Assembly (NCBI GenBank): GCA_017446845.1
Contig: JAFSOQ010000096.1
Span: forward strand, 1-53,001
DNA: 53,001 nucleotides
Direction of reading: 5' to 3'
Source of the DNA: Selenomonadaceae bacterium
Lineage (GTDB): Bacteria > Bacillota > Negativicutes > Selenomonadales > Selenomonadaceae
In this document: positions 16,065 to 24,512 of the stretch, in pieces
How positions within the stretch are numbered: position 1 is the first letter of the stretch
Layout of the letters: every line of letters starts with the position of its first letter
Notes under the pieces: model-generated
What the model was told of the DNA's origin: nothing
Databases searched by the model: none
What the model saw: the letters and a program-made list of their open reading frames with translations, nothing else
Program-made: the position numbers and the translations under genes

Positions 16065-18587
16065 CTATTTGGCGCGTGACCAATTTTCTCCGCAGTGAAC
16101 GTCGACGAGCAACGGCACCGAAAGTTTTACGACATTTTCCATTGCCTCGCGCAAAATTTCTTCAACGTCGGCAAGTTCGTCCTCTTTAGCTTCCAAAACA
16201 AGTTCGTCGTGCACTTGAATGATGATTCGGCTTTGGAAGCCGCGTAAATTTTCTTCCGCGCGAATCATTGCCAGCTTGATAATATCCGCCGCCGAACCTT
16301 GAATCGGAGTGTTCATGGCCATGCGCTGGGCAAGGGAGCGTTGATTGAAATTTGTGCTGTTAATCGCGGGTAAATATCTGCGTCGCCCGAACATGGTCGT
16401 AACGTAGCCGTTGATGTGCGCTTGAGTAACAGTCACGTCCAAAAAATTTTTCACGCCGGGATAACGTTCAAAGTAGCGCGTAATGTATTCGCCGGCCTCT
16501 TTGCGGCTGATGTTCAGGTTTTGCGAAAGTCCGTAGTCGCTTATGCCGTAGACGATGCCGAAGTTGACTGCTTTGGCTTTGCGGCGCAGGTCGGGCGTAA
16601 TTTCTTCAAGCGGCACGCCGAAAACTTCAGCCGCCGTCCGCGCGTGAATATCTTGTTCCTTCAAGAAGGCGTCGATTAAATTTTTATCGTTCGACATGTG
16701 CGCCAAAAGTCGCAATTCAATCTGAGAATAATCGGCGGACAAAATGCAATCGTAGCCCGCGCCCGGTTCGAACAGCGCACGAATCTCGCGACCTTCTTCG
16801 GTGCGCACGGGGATATTTTGTAAATTCGGGTCGGAGCTGGAAAGTCTGCCCGTCGCCGTCACCGTCTGATTAAAATTCGTGTGAATGCGTCCGCTTTTGT
16901 CAATCAGCTTGCCGAGTCCTTCAAGGTACGTCGATTTTAATTTTATCAACGTGCGGTATCTCAAAATCATTTCAACAATAGGATGACGCCACTTGAGTTC
17001 CTCCAAAACTTCGGCATTGGTCGAGTAGCCGGTTTTGGTTTTTTTGACGGGCGGGAGCTTGAGATTTTCAAAAAGAACTTTGGCGAGCTGTTGAGAAGAA
17101 TTTATGTTAAAAGTTTCGCCCGCCTGTTCGTAAATGTTTTCTTTTATCGCGATTATTCGTTCGGACATTTCGGCATTTTTTTTCTTGAGAGCGGTTTTGT
17201 TGATGAAAACTCCGCGTTCTTCCATTTGCGCCAAAATTTTCGTTAGCGGCAATTCCATTTCCAAATAAAGCCTCGTCAAATCGGCGGCGGCTAATTTTTT
17301 TTCGTAGACTGCGGCGAGTTTCTCAAGCGCGCTCGCAATCGCGGCAAGGGAATCGTCCGTCATTTGCAAGCCGTCGAATTCCAGCGGCAAAAGTTTTTCG
17401 CAGGTGTAGCTTTCCATTTCGGGATAAAGCAGGTACGCCGTCAATTCCACGTCGAAAATTTTTTCAAGGTCGGGGACGTTGAAGACGCGCAGATAATTTT
17501 TGACGCCGCTTAAAATAATTTTCCCGCCGAACTCGTCGAAAACTTTTTGCAAATCTGCGCGGTCGGCAGAAAAAATTTCTCTGCCCGAAATTTTTATCGC
17601 GAATTGATTCATATCAAGTTGAGCGACAATCAAACTTTCCGCCGCGAAAATTTTTTCAAAGTCAATCGCTTGAGTTTCAACGCCGCCCAAAAATTTTTTC
17701 GTCGCCTTGTAAAAAAGATTGTCCCTGTCAAAAAGTTCGTGAACTTTTTTCTTAATCTGCGTAAAGGCGTAGCGATTGCAAAATTTATCGACGCGTGCAA
17801 GGTCGGGCTTAACTTTAAAATCTTCCGCGTTGAAAATAATTTCGGGGACGTTGCGGTCAATCGTCGCGAGCCGCTTACTTAAAAGCGCGTCGTTCTCGAA
17901 TTCGTTCAAAGCGGCGTAAACTTTTTTCTTGGTCTTGATTTTTTCGCGATTGGCGAGAACATTTTCCACCGAGCCGAATTCCTTAACCAATTTCGTGGCG
18001 ATAACTTCGCCGATTCCTTTGACGCCGGGGATATTGTCGGAGGAGTCGCCGCGCAGTCCTTTATAGTCGACGAGCTTGGCGGGTTCAAAGCCGTATTCGT
18101 CGATAAATTTTTTTTCGTCGTAAAGGTCGGTCGTGGAATATTTCGTGAGCAAAACTTTTGTCGTCGGATTAATCAGTTGGAGAGCGTCGCGGTCGCCCGT
18201 CAAAATTATCACGCTGAAATTTTCGCAAGCCTGCTTAGCCAACGTGCCGATAATGTCATCAGCTTCGTAGCCCGCCGCCGCGCAAGTCTTCACGCCGAGC
18301 ACTTCGACGAATTCTTTCATCAGTGGAAGTTGTTCGGCGAGGTCGTCGGGCATTGGCGGACGATTTGCCTTGTAGTCTGTAAAAATTTCATTGCGGAAAG
18401 TTTTCTTGGCGGTATCAAGTGCAATCGCCATCAAGTCGGGAGATTGTTCGCGAAAAGTTTTTAAAATGACATTCGCGAAACCGACAGCCGCTCCCGTCTG
18501 TTTTCCGTTCGGAGCAGTCAGAGACGGCATTGCGTAGAACGCGCGATAAAAAATGCTGCTGCCGTCGACAATCAGAAATTTTTTCAT
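16065..18587 (-). CDS. polA: DNA polymerase I
   Basis: 840 residues, ATG overlapping the upstream stop (ATGA), GAGGAGG about 10 bases upstream. The N-terminal 5'-3' exonuclease (~1-290) shows VDGSSIFYRAF, DYKANRPPMP, AAGYEADDIIGT, GDRDALQLI and GVKGIGEVIATKL. The middle 3'-5' exonuclease-like domain (~300-460) lacks the Asp-x-Glu motif and is probably inactive, as in many Firmicutes. The polymerase domain (~470-840) shows TGRLSSSDPNLQNIPVRTEEG, DYSQIELRLLAH, RRKAKAVNFGIVYGIS and VHDELVLE. Role: Okazaki fragment processing and repair synthesis. Confidence 0.97.
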   Translation of the reverse strand: MKKFLIVDGSSIFYRAFYAMPSLTAPNGKQTGAAVGFANVILKTFREQSPDLMAIALDTAKKTFRNEIFTDYKANRPPMPDDLAEQLPLMKEFVEVLGVKTCAAAGYEADDIIGTLAKQACENFSVIILTGDRDALQLINPTTKVLLTKYSTTDLYDEKKFIDEYGFEPAKLVDYKGLRGDSSDNIPGVKGIGEVIATKLVKEFGSVENVLANREKIKTKKKVYAALNEFENDALLSKRLATIDRNVPEIIFNAEDFKVKPDLARVDKFCNRYAFTQIKKKVHELFDRDNLFYKATKKFLGGVETQAIDFEKIFAAESLIVAQLDMNQFAIKISGREIFSADRADLQKVFDEFGGKIILSGVKNYLRVFNVPDLEKIFDVELTAYLLYPEMESYTCEKLLPLEFDGLQMTDDSLAAIASALEKLAAVYEKKLAAADLTRLYLEMELPLTKILAQMEERGVFINKTALKKKNAEMSERIIAIKENIYEQAGETFNINSSQQLAKVLFENLKLPPVKKTKTGYSTNAEVLEELKWRHPIVEMILRYRTLIKLKSTYLEGLGKLIDKSGRIHTNFNQTVTATGRLSSSDPNLQNIPVRTEEGREIRALFEPGAGYDCILSADYSQIELRLLAHMSNDKNLIDAFLKEQDIHARTAAEVFGVPLEEITPDLRRKAKAVNFGIVYGISDYGLSQNLNISRKEAGEYITRYFERYPGVKNFLDVTVTQAHINGYVTTMFGRRRYLPAINSTNFNQRSLAQRMAMNTPIQGSAADIIKLAMIRAEENLRGFQSRIIIQVHDELVLEAKEDELADVEEILREAMENVVKLSVPLLVDVHCGENWSRAK

Positions 18588-19792
18588 ACGCTCGACGCCT
18601 CCTCAATTTTTTCCGTCAACTTGGATTTTCTTGCAGTTTCTTCAGGCGTATTAACTTTTTCTTCAGGCTCGGCGATTTTTTCTTCGGGCTTAGGTTCGTC
18701 CGCTTTATCGATTTTTTCTTCGGGCGCAGGTTCTTTTACTTTGTCGGAGAACGGAGCGTCAACTTCGGTCTTGGGCTTATCTCTTTTAGGTGTTTCTTCC
18801 TTAGGTTTGTCGGGGACAATCGGTTGAGTTACTGCGGGCAGAGATTTAAAACGGAAAATTTTTCCGCCGTCCTTATTGGTCTGCAAGCCGCCTTCCATGT
18901 TGAACAGAATCGGCGCATCGTCGGCATTGCAATAGAGTTGATTTTTCTTCTCGTAGCAAACAACTTTTCCGTAACGGCTTTTAAGCGTCGACTCGGTTTT
19001 ATTCCACTCAAGTTTGAGTTTCAAAATTTTTGCAATGGGAACGACGGGCATATAAGAAATTCCGTCGCGCAGAACAGCTTTGGCGAAAAATCTGGTATTG
19101 TTCGCGTCGGTCGGCTGAGTTAATTGCCCGTTGATTTCTACGTTGTAAGGTTTGCCGACAAAAGTCGGTTCGCCGTCGGATGCCTCGATTTTTTGAGAAA
19201 TATTGTATTCACTCTCGAAAGCCAACACGCCGAAGGGTTCAAGCCATTTTGTCACGTCGGCAACCGTGACGTCCTGCATGCCGTAGCCGTCGGGATAAAT
19301 GTAATAGACAACATCACCGTCGGGCGATTTTTCGACGACGACGCGATTATAAGTTATCTCGACGGGCGTGCCGACTTCTACGGCGTCAAAAAGTTCCTCA
19401 ACGTCGCGTTCGTTCATGCGGATACAACCGTTGGAAACGTAGCCGCCGATACTTTCGGGACGATTTGTTCCGTGAATTCCGTAATTGCCCGAAATTTGCA
19501 TCCAACGATAGCCGAGCGGATTATCCGGACCGGAGGGAACTTCGTATTCGGGGTCGTCAGGATCAATCCACGGCGGATTAATTTCCTTGCTCGTGATTTT
19601 GTAATAACCTGTGGGCGTCGGCGTCTCGACTTTGCCCAAGCCGAGATGATACACTGCGATTTTTGTATCGCCGTCGTAGAAAAGCATGAGGCGACTTGCC
19701 GAGTTGATAAGAAGTTTTTTTTGCGCCTGCACGGGCGTGACGAACGAACATAAGATAAGAATAATTGCCGCAAAAAATTTCAACGCTCTCAT
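18584..19792 (-). CDS. Secreted L,D-transpeptidase (YkuD) with stalk domain
   Basis: 402 residues with a signal peptide (MRALKFFAAIILILCSFVTPVQA). Residues ~25-150 are a YkuD catalytic domain: HGTN (~112), then SNGCIRM with the catalytic Cys (~127). The middle region (~215-330) resembles a copper-amine-oxidase-N-like stalk domain common in Firmicutes exoproteins. The C-terminal ~75 residues are a Pro/Glu/Lys-rich tail. It probably makes 3-3 peptidoglycan cross-links or attaches an outer-membrane protein to the wall in the periplasm. Its stop overlaps the polA start by four bases, so the two are co-transcribed. Confidence 0.88.
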   Translation of the reverse strand: MRALKFFAAIILILCSFVTPVQAQKKLLINSASRLMLFYDGDTKIAVYHLGLGKVETPTPTGYYKITSKEINPPWIDPDDPEYEVPSGPDNPLGYRWMQISGNYGIHGTNRPESIGGYVSNGCIRMNERDVEELFDAVEVGTPVEITYNRVVVEKSPDGDVVYYIYPDGYGMQDVTVADVTKWLEPFGVLAFESEYNISQKIEASDGEPTFVGKPYNVEINGQLTQPTDANNTRFFAKAVLRDGISYMPVVPIAKILKLKLEWNKTESTLKSRYGKVVCYEKKNQLYCNADDAPILFNMEGGLQTNKDGGKIFRFKSLPAVTQPIVPDKPKEETPKRDKPKTEVDAPFSDKVKEPAPEEKIDKADEPKPEEKIAEPEEKVNTPEETARKSKLTEKIEEASSV

Positions 19793-19802
19793 CTTTGGAC
19801 AT

Positions 19803-19977
19803 CTTCCTTTCCTAAAATATTTTGCCGGCCGCTTTAAAAGCGGGGGAACAGTGGTCGCGCCGTGCCGTTTAACGCTTTAAACGTTGTAGCCGCGCCGGAA
19901 CGCAACGCTGCGCGTTGCTAGTTGAAATATTTTTTAACGATCTTTGAATCTCTTCCTTTCCTAAAAATATTTTGCCG
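19803..19977. repeat. Dispersed repeat copy B bracketed by a 25-bp direct repeat
   Basis: CTTCCTTTCCTAAAATATTT with GCCG following occurs at 19803-19827 and again, with one extra A, at 19952-19977. Between them lies dispersed repeat copy B (19829-19921): GGCCGCTTTAAAAGCGGG, TGGTCGCGCCGTGC, palindromic CGTTTA-ACGCTT-TAAACG, GTAGCCGCG, hairpin GCAACGC-TGC-GCGTTGC, CTAG. The layout looks like an insertion with duplication of flanking DNA, or a segmental duplication, upstream of the L,D-transpeptidase. Confidence 0.8.
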
Positions 19978-20021
19978 CCAATATAGCAGTTCAATCTGAA
20001 AAACTTTTGAATTTTATGCCC

Positions 20022-20050
20022 TTCACAAAATGCGGCGAATTGGTTAGAAT
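20022..20050 (+). promoter_or_regulatory. Promoter of the hydrolase-ridA-ecfA operon
   Basis: TTCACA (20022-20027), 17-base spacer, TAGAAT (20045-20050). The leader carries GGGAGTG followed by a 5-codon open frame (20083-20100) before the real GGAGG and start at 20137. Confidence 0.5.
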
Positions 20051-20136
20051 ACGGGCGCAGAAATTTTTTGCGGGAGTGATTTATGTTGTTTCAACGATAA
20101 TATAAGTTGCGTCTAATATCTGACGGAGGTTATCTC

Positions 20137-21063
20137 ATGAAAAAATTTTTACTGACGGGGATTTTGACGACGGCTCTGCTGATAAACAATTCAACGGACG
20201 CGGCAAGATATTTTACTCAAGGCGACAAGCTCGGCAGTTCGACACCTTACGGCGACAACGTGAAAATTGGCAAATACGTTCAAGCCGACGACGCCAAAAT
20301 TTATTACGAAGTTTACGGCGCGGGCGAACCGATTTTGATTTTACACGGCGGTGGAGTCGGTACACCTTACGAACTCGGAAAAATCCTCGATGAGCTGAAA
20401 AAATCTCACAAGCTGATTGTCATGTCGACGCGCGGACACGGTCGCTCGGAAATCGGTCACACGCCGCTGACTTATAAGCAAAAAGCCGAAGACGCTTTGG
20501 CAGTCCTCGACGATTTAAAAATTTCCGCGCCCGTTCAAATTTTGGGATTCAGTGACGGCGCGTACACCGCTTACGAAATCGCCGCGCTTTATCCCGAAAA
20601 AGTCGAACGAATCATGGCGATCGGCGCGGGCACTCTCAAGGCGGGATATTTTCCGTCTGATATGAGCCTTGCCGATTTGGAAAAGTTTGATAAAAGATTT
20701 ATCGACGGGCAGAAAAAAATTCGTCCCGAACCCGAACGCTGGCAAGAATTTTTAAGCGATTACATGAAATTTTGGAGCAGTCAATCAGTCGGCGCGGAAA
20801 CGTTCGGGAAAATCAAATGCCCCGTCTTGCTGATTGTCGGCGACGAAGACGACCACGCACCGGTTATCACGGTTTTGGCAGCGCATCAAATGATAGAAAA
20901 TTCGCGGCTGTGTGTCGTCCCTAAAGCGTGGCACACGGCATTCCTCGACAATTACGACGTGACCTCGACCGCAATTTTCCAATTCGTCAATACGCCGCTT
21001 GAAAATCTCAAGCCGAGCAAAAAAGTTGATTATAATTCAAAAGTTTTGGAGGTAGTGAAATGA
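20137..21063 (+). CDS. Exported alpha/beta hydrolase
   Basis: 308 residues from the ATG at 20137 (GGAGG 7 bases upstream); a frame extension to 20107 lies before that site. A signal peptide (MKKFLLTGILTTALLINNST, cleavage near DAA) suggests a periplasmic location. The fold motifs are an oxyanion HGGG (~72), nucleophile GFSDG (~137-141), acid GDEDDHAP (~235) and catalytic His in KAWHTAF (~262). It is a 280-residue core of the type seen in lipases, esterases and peroxidases; the substrate is unknown. It overlaps ridA by four bases. Confidence 0.85.
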   Translation: MKKFLLTGILTTALLINNSTDAARYFTQGDKLGSSTPYGDNVKIGKYVQADDAKIYYEVYGAGEPILILHGGGVGTPYELGKILDELKKSHKLIVMSTRGHGRSEIGHTPLTYKQKAEDALAVLDDLKISAPVQILGFSDGAYTAYEIAALYPEKVERIMAIGAGTLKAGYFPSDMSLADLEKFDKRFIDGQKKIRPEPERWQEFLSDYMKFWSSQSVGAETFGKIKCPVLLIVGDEDDHAPVITVLAAHQMIENSRLCVVPKAWHTAFLDNYDVTSTAIFQFVNTPLENLKPSKKVDYNSKVLEVVK

Positions 21064-21431
21064 GAAGTATCCACACGGACAAAGCCCCCGCCGCCGTCGG
21101 TCCTTACAGCCAGGCGATTAAAGTCAACGGGCTGCTTTACACGTCGGGGCAAATTGCAATCGACCCCGTTGTCGGAAAAATCGTCGCGACGAATATCGAA
21201 GGGCAAGCCGCGCAGTGTTGTAAAAATTTGGGCGCGATACTCGAAGCGGCGGGCTATGACTTCGGCGAAGTTTTCAAAACGACGTGTTATCTTGCCGACA
21301 TTGCCGACTTTCAAAAGTTCAATGCGGTTTACGAAAAATATTTTATCAGCAAACCTGCGCGGAGTTGCGTGGCGGTTAAGGAATTGCCGATGGGTGCGCT
21401 CTGCGAAATCGAATTGATTGCGGCTAAATGA
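21060..21431 (+). CDS. ridA: RidA family reactive enamine/imine deaminase
   Basis: 123 residues, ATG overlapping the preceding stop, GGAGG upstream. RidA hydrolyses 2-aminoacrylate and other enamine intermediates of PLP enzymes. Family signatures are APAAVGPYSQAI near the N-terminus, LYTSGQI (~28), ARSCVAVKELPMGALCEIE (~100-118) with the conserved Arg and Glu. Length is normal. It is translationally coupled to genes on both sides through ATGA overlaps. Confidence 0.93.
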   Translation: MRSIHTDKAPAAVGPYSQAIKVNGLLYTSGQIAIDPVVGKIVATNIEGQAAQCCKNLGAILEAAGYDFGEVFKTTCYLADIADFQKFNAVYEKYFISKPARSCVAVKELPMGALCEIELIAAK

Positions 21432-22258
21432 TTCGTGCCGAAAATTTGCGTCACGTTTACAAAAGTTCTTCGGGCGATAAAGTTGCACTCGACGGCGTAA
21501 ATTTTTCGATTGCCGAAGGTGAATTCGTCGCGATAATAGGAACGAACGGTTCGGGCAAGTCGACGCTCGCCAAACATTTCAACGCACTCCTTTTGCCTAC
21601 CGACGGGAAAATTTTTGTCAACGGGCTGGACACGTCGCAGGAAGAAAATCTTTGGCGCGTCCGAGAAAATGTCGGAATGGTTTTTCAAAATCCCGACAGC
21701 GAAATTGTCGCGGCGATTGTCGAAGATGATGTTGCGTTCGGTCTGGAAAATTTGGGCATTGAGCCTGAAAAAATTCGCGAACGGGTAGATTTGGCACTCG
21801 ACGCCGTGAACATGACCGATTATAAAAAATTCGCGCCGAGCAAACTCAGCGGCGGACAAAAGCAAAGAATTGCAATCGCGGGCGTGATAGCCATGCGCAC
21901 GAAAATTATTGTCTTCGACGAACCGACCGCCATGCTCGACCCGCAAGGGCGTCGCGAAATTTTGGAAATGGTCAAGCGACTTCACGCGCAGGGCAAGACG
22001 ATAATTTACATAACGCACTTTATGGAAGAGGCGGCGGCGGCTCAAAGAATTTTCGTCATGGAAGGCGGGCGAATCATAAAAGACGGGACGCCGCGAGAAA
22101 TTTTTACTGACGTCAAGGAAATGAAACGCCTCGGCTTTGATGTACCCGTTGCCGCAGAAATTGCCGAACGTCTCCGCAAAAAAAATTTCAAACTCCCGCC
22201 GAAAATTTTAACTGCCGAAGAACTTTCAGACGCATTAAATGTTATAGGGAAGAGATAA
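21428..22258 (+). CDS. ecfA1: ECF transporter ATPase (EcfA/CbiO type)
   Basis: 276 residues, ATG overlapping the ridA stop. It is an energy-coupling ATPase of a vitamin or metal ECF importer. Walker A is GTNGSGKST (~38), the Q-loop VFQNPD (~85), signature LSGGQKQRIAIAG (~140), Walker B IIVFDEPT (~162) and His switch ITHF (~196). The partner ATPase, the T component and the S component, which usually follow, are missing: the stop overlaps a new ATG (TAATG at 22255-22259) that opens only about 22 codons before degenerate DNA. The nearby cobI suggests a cobalt or cobalamin role, but this is inference. Confidence 0.9.
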   Translation: MIRAENLRHVYKSSSGDKVALDGVNFSIAEGEFVAIIGTNGSGKSTLAKHFNALLLPTDGKIFVNGLDTSQEENLWRVRENVGMVFQNPDSEIVAAIVEDDVAFGLENLGIEPEKIRERVDLALDAVNMTDYKKFAPSKLSGGQKQRIAIAGVIAMRTKIIVFDEPTAMLDPQGRREILEMVKRLHAQGKTIIYITHFMEEAAAAQRIFVMEGGRIIKDGTPREIFTDVKEMKRLGFDVPVAAEIAERLRKKNFKLPPKILTAEELSDALNVIGKR

Positions 22259-23231
22259 TGAACAGAATTGTCGGCGTAATCTTTAACCTTCCTCAACCGT
22301 CATTTCAGATAAGGTACAAAGCTTGAGATAAAGCCGATTCGCAGCGGAAAGGGCTGTAGTTTTCAATAAAGGATATTGCCGCCGATAATCAGACGGTTGT
22401 GATAGGTAACTGTTTTTTTTCATTCTACACGTACAAGCGACTTTCGCCGCATACAGCGTTCCATCTTTAACAATTAATTCTTTCAATCTAATCAATCTAC
22501 CGAAAGAATTGTATTTCCAATTTGTTTTCTAACACATTGGGCTTTTTAAGGTTAGTTGAGCTTGTCGAACTTGCTCAAATTCGGGCGCGGATATATAGTC
22601 TCCATTCCCATTTGTGTACTTGAATACGGTTCTGGGATTAAGAAAAATTCCATAATCTCTGGCAAGAGTTATGCGCCTGTAGCCGAACATCGAATAATAA
22701 GGCGATTAAGTTTTAAAATTTCCCGTGGCGAATTGACCGGCTTGTAGTAGAACGTGCTACGATTTACGCCGAGAAGTTCCGCTTGACGCACTACTGAAAT
22801 CTGCCGGTAAGAAAAATCGACGAGTTTACGCCTTGACACTTCACTAACCGATTCGACCAGATTTTTTTTAAGCCACTCAAGTTCAGTGGTAAGTTTGCCT
22901 ATTTATTTGCAGAGTAAGTCGTGTACCTTTTGAATTTGACGTTTTTTGATACTTTCATCCGAAATGACTGTTCTTTTCCACTTGGAAAGCAGATTCGGGT
23001 GAATGTTATTCTCGGAAGCTCCTCTTCCAAGACAGTGGCGGTTGCGTTTCATTTTTACTCCTCCTCATTGACGCAACTTTATCCCTTCATCTAACTTATT
23101 TTCAACCATTTTTTTGTCCGGTTTTCGCGGACCATTATAGTCCATCGTAGGCTCCTTTGTTCTGTACCAATTCAAGCATAAAATAAAGGAGCTTTTTTCG
23201 TATCTATTTTTGTGTCATTTCTATGGTAATC
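22259..23231. other. Degenerate region between ecfA and cobI
   Basis: 973 bases. From 22258 a 22-codon open frame (start overlapping ecfA) ends at about 22326. 22283-22495 is open on the minus strand but matches nothing I know. 22540-23134 is the IS3 remnant. 23150-23200 holds GCTCCTTT / AAAGGAGC separated by 27 bases and followed by TTTTTT, a possible terminator. No intact gene is present. Confidence 0.7.
22540..23134 (-). mobile_element. Degenerate IS3-family insertion sequence
   Basis: On the minus strand, a candidate terminal repeat TGGTCCGCGAAAACCGGACA (23134-23115) is followed by GAGGAGG and an ATG at about 23052. A damaged OrfA reads MKRNRH, then HPNLLSKWKR, and later GKLTTELEWLKKNL. 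OrfB then reads ISVVRQAELLGVNRSTFYYK, and after a shift MFGYRRIT before ending at about 22540. The OrfA HTH is partly deleted, a stop lies between the parts, and the DDE catalytic two-thirds is missing. It is a dead 5' part of an IS3-type element. Confidence 0.8.
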
Positions 23232-23936
23232 CTACATTTTTCTTGTCAAAATCGTAGAAAGATAATTTAAACGCTCGTTCCTGTACGCCGCGACGTCCGT
23301 GATAATTTTTTCGTCGTCCAAGCCGCAACGACTGACCAAAACAGCCTCGTCAATCATGCCGTGAATTTTCAGCGCGTCGACAACTTCGGGGAAGTTTTTA
23401 TAAACTTTCATGAGGACGGTTGAATCTGCGCGGGCGAGCGAATTTTTAATCGCGTCAAGTTCGGCGGTAGCAGGAATTATCGTCAAGATGTCGTTGCCGT
23501 AAGCGAGCGGTCGTCCGATTTGTGCGGCTATCGCCAGGAACGCCGGTACGCCCGGTATCGTCACAATTTTTATTCCGCTCGGCTCAAGCAATTTGAAAAT
23601 ATAAATGTACGTGCTGTAAAACATCGGGTCGCCCAAAGTCGCGAAACCTACATTTTTTCCCGTGCGTAGGATTTTTAAAATCTCTTCCTTGTTCGCCTCG
23701 AAAATTTCTTTTTCTTCCGCGAAGTCTCTTACCATCGGGAAGGTCTGATAAATTATTTCGACGCTCGGTTTTAAATAAGGTTGCGCGATACTCAAGGCAA
23801 CACTGTCAGATTTTTTTTCGGTTTTGGGTGCAATCAACACGTCGATTTTTTTCAGCGCGTCGATTGCTTTGACCGTCAAAAGTTTCGGGTCGCCGGGTCC
23901 CACTCCTATGCCGTAAAAAGTTCCGATTAAATCCAT
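23232..23936 (-). CDS. cobI: Precorrin-2 / cobalt-factor II C20-methyltransferase
   Basis: 234 residues (cobI/cbiL). It transfers methyl from SAM to C20 of the corrin precursor in cobalamin synthesis. The tetrapyrrole methylase fold shows GIGVGPGDPKLLTVKA at the N-terminus, FATLGDPMFYSTY (~98-110), IPGVPAFLAIAA (~125) and VLMKVYKNF (~175). Length is normal. The start ATG at 23936 has AAGGAGC upstream. No other cob/cbi gene is in the window; the IS debris next to it and the truncated ECF operon suggest that a larger cobalamin/cobalt cluster was broken here. Confidence 0.92.
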   Translation of the reverse strand: MDLIGTFYGIGVGPGDPKLLTVKAIDALKKIDVLIAPKTEKKSDSVALSIAQPYLKPSVEIIYQTFPMVRDFAEEKEIFEANKEEILKILRTGKNVGFATLGDPMFYSTYIYIFKLLEPSGIKIVTIPGVPAFLAIAAQIGRPLAYGNDILTIIPATAELDAIKNSLARADSTVLMKVYKNFPEVVDALKIHGMIDEAVLVSRCGLDDEKIITDVAAYRNERLNYLSTILTRKM

Positions 23937-23954
23937 TTCCTTTGCTCCTTAGCT

Positions 23955-24030
23955 GTGATATTATAGGAACAAGGAATTAGGAACCAGTTCAAAAAAACTA
24001 GTCCCTTGTCCCTTGTCTCTAACTTACAGC
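23955..24030. repeat. GGAACAAGGAATTAGGAAC array and inverted partner
   Basis: AGGAACAAGGAATTAGGAACCAGTTC is followed, after AAAAAAACTA, by GTCCCTTGTCCCTTGTCTC. This is a variant of the heptamer clusters, again with opposite-strand copies that can pair. Confidence 0.6.
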
Positions 24031-24112
24031 ATTGCTCATACAATTTAGCTTAAAGCTTTTTTGAATGATAATAGCACAAGCAAAAAAAAATTTAAACAGC
24101 GGAGAATCAATC

Positions 24113-24502
24113 ATGAATATTTTTTTGGATATTTTGTTCGTCGCGCTGGTAGTTTATTTCGTCTTCGCGATACGTCGTTCAATGCGCATGTCGAAAGCGT
24201 CCGTCGCGCTAATCGAAAAATACGAGAACGATAAATTTAATCCCAAACTCATCGAAGAAATTTTCGCGGCAATTAGTGATGACGTATTACTTAAAAGAAT
24301 TTTAAAGCGGCACAAAGCTACAAAGCGCGATATTTCCAAACTCCACGCAAAATTAATGAAGTGGGGCGATTTCAGAAAATATAATCGCTACGTCCCGATA
24401 ACTTCTTTTTTCAACGTCCACACGCTCGAATATCTTCTTGAGCATAAAAACGACGACGCTAAATCCCTGACCGAAAAAATGATGAATCATTTCCACTTCT
24501 GA
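24113..24502 (+). CDS. Small membrane-anchored protein of unknown function
   Basis: 129 residues from the ATG at 24113 (CGGAGA 8-9 bases upstream). One N-terminal transmembrane helix (FLDILFVALVVYFVFAI) is followed by a basic, helical cytosolic domain of about 105 residues rich in Lys/Arg with several Leu/Ile heptads. No motif is recognised. It ends 10 bases before the TrkH gene and is probably co-transcribed with it. Confidence 0.75.
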   Translation: MNIFLDILFVALVVYFVFAIRRSMRMSKASVALIEKYENDKFNPKLIEEIFAAISDDVLLKRILKRHKATKRDISKLHAKLMKWGDFRKYNRYVPITSFFNVHTLEYLLEHKNDDAKSLTEKMMNHFHF

Positions 24503-24512
24503 GGCTTGAGCA

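Noticed and set aside
16065..18587. Loss of the 3'-5' exonuclease motif in PolA as something new
   Set aside because: Inactive proofreading domains are well known in PolA of many Firmicutes and thermophiles.
20083..20100. Five-codon ORF (MLFQR) with GGGAGTG upstream, as a leader peptide of the hydrolase operon
   Set aside because: Too short to judge, no attenuator hairpin follows, and the codons do not suggest a regulatory amino acid. Probably chance.
22283..22495. 70-codon minus-strand ORF beside ecfA
   Set aside because: No ribosome site, no family resemblance, and it lies in degenerate DNA next to the IS3 remnant.
22550..23231. Cobalamin riboswitch upstream of cobI or ecfA
   Set aside because: No B12-box-like sequence was seen in the gap; the region is explained by IS3 debris.
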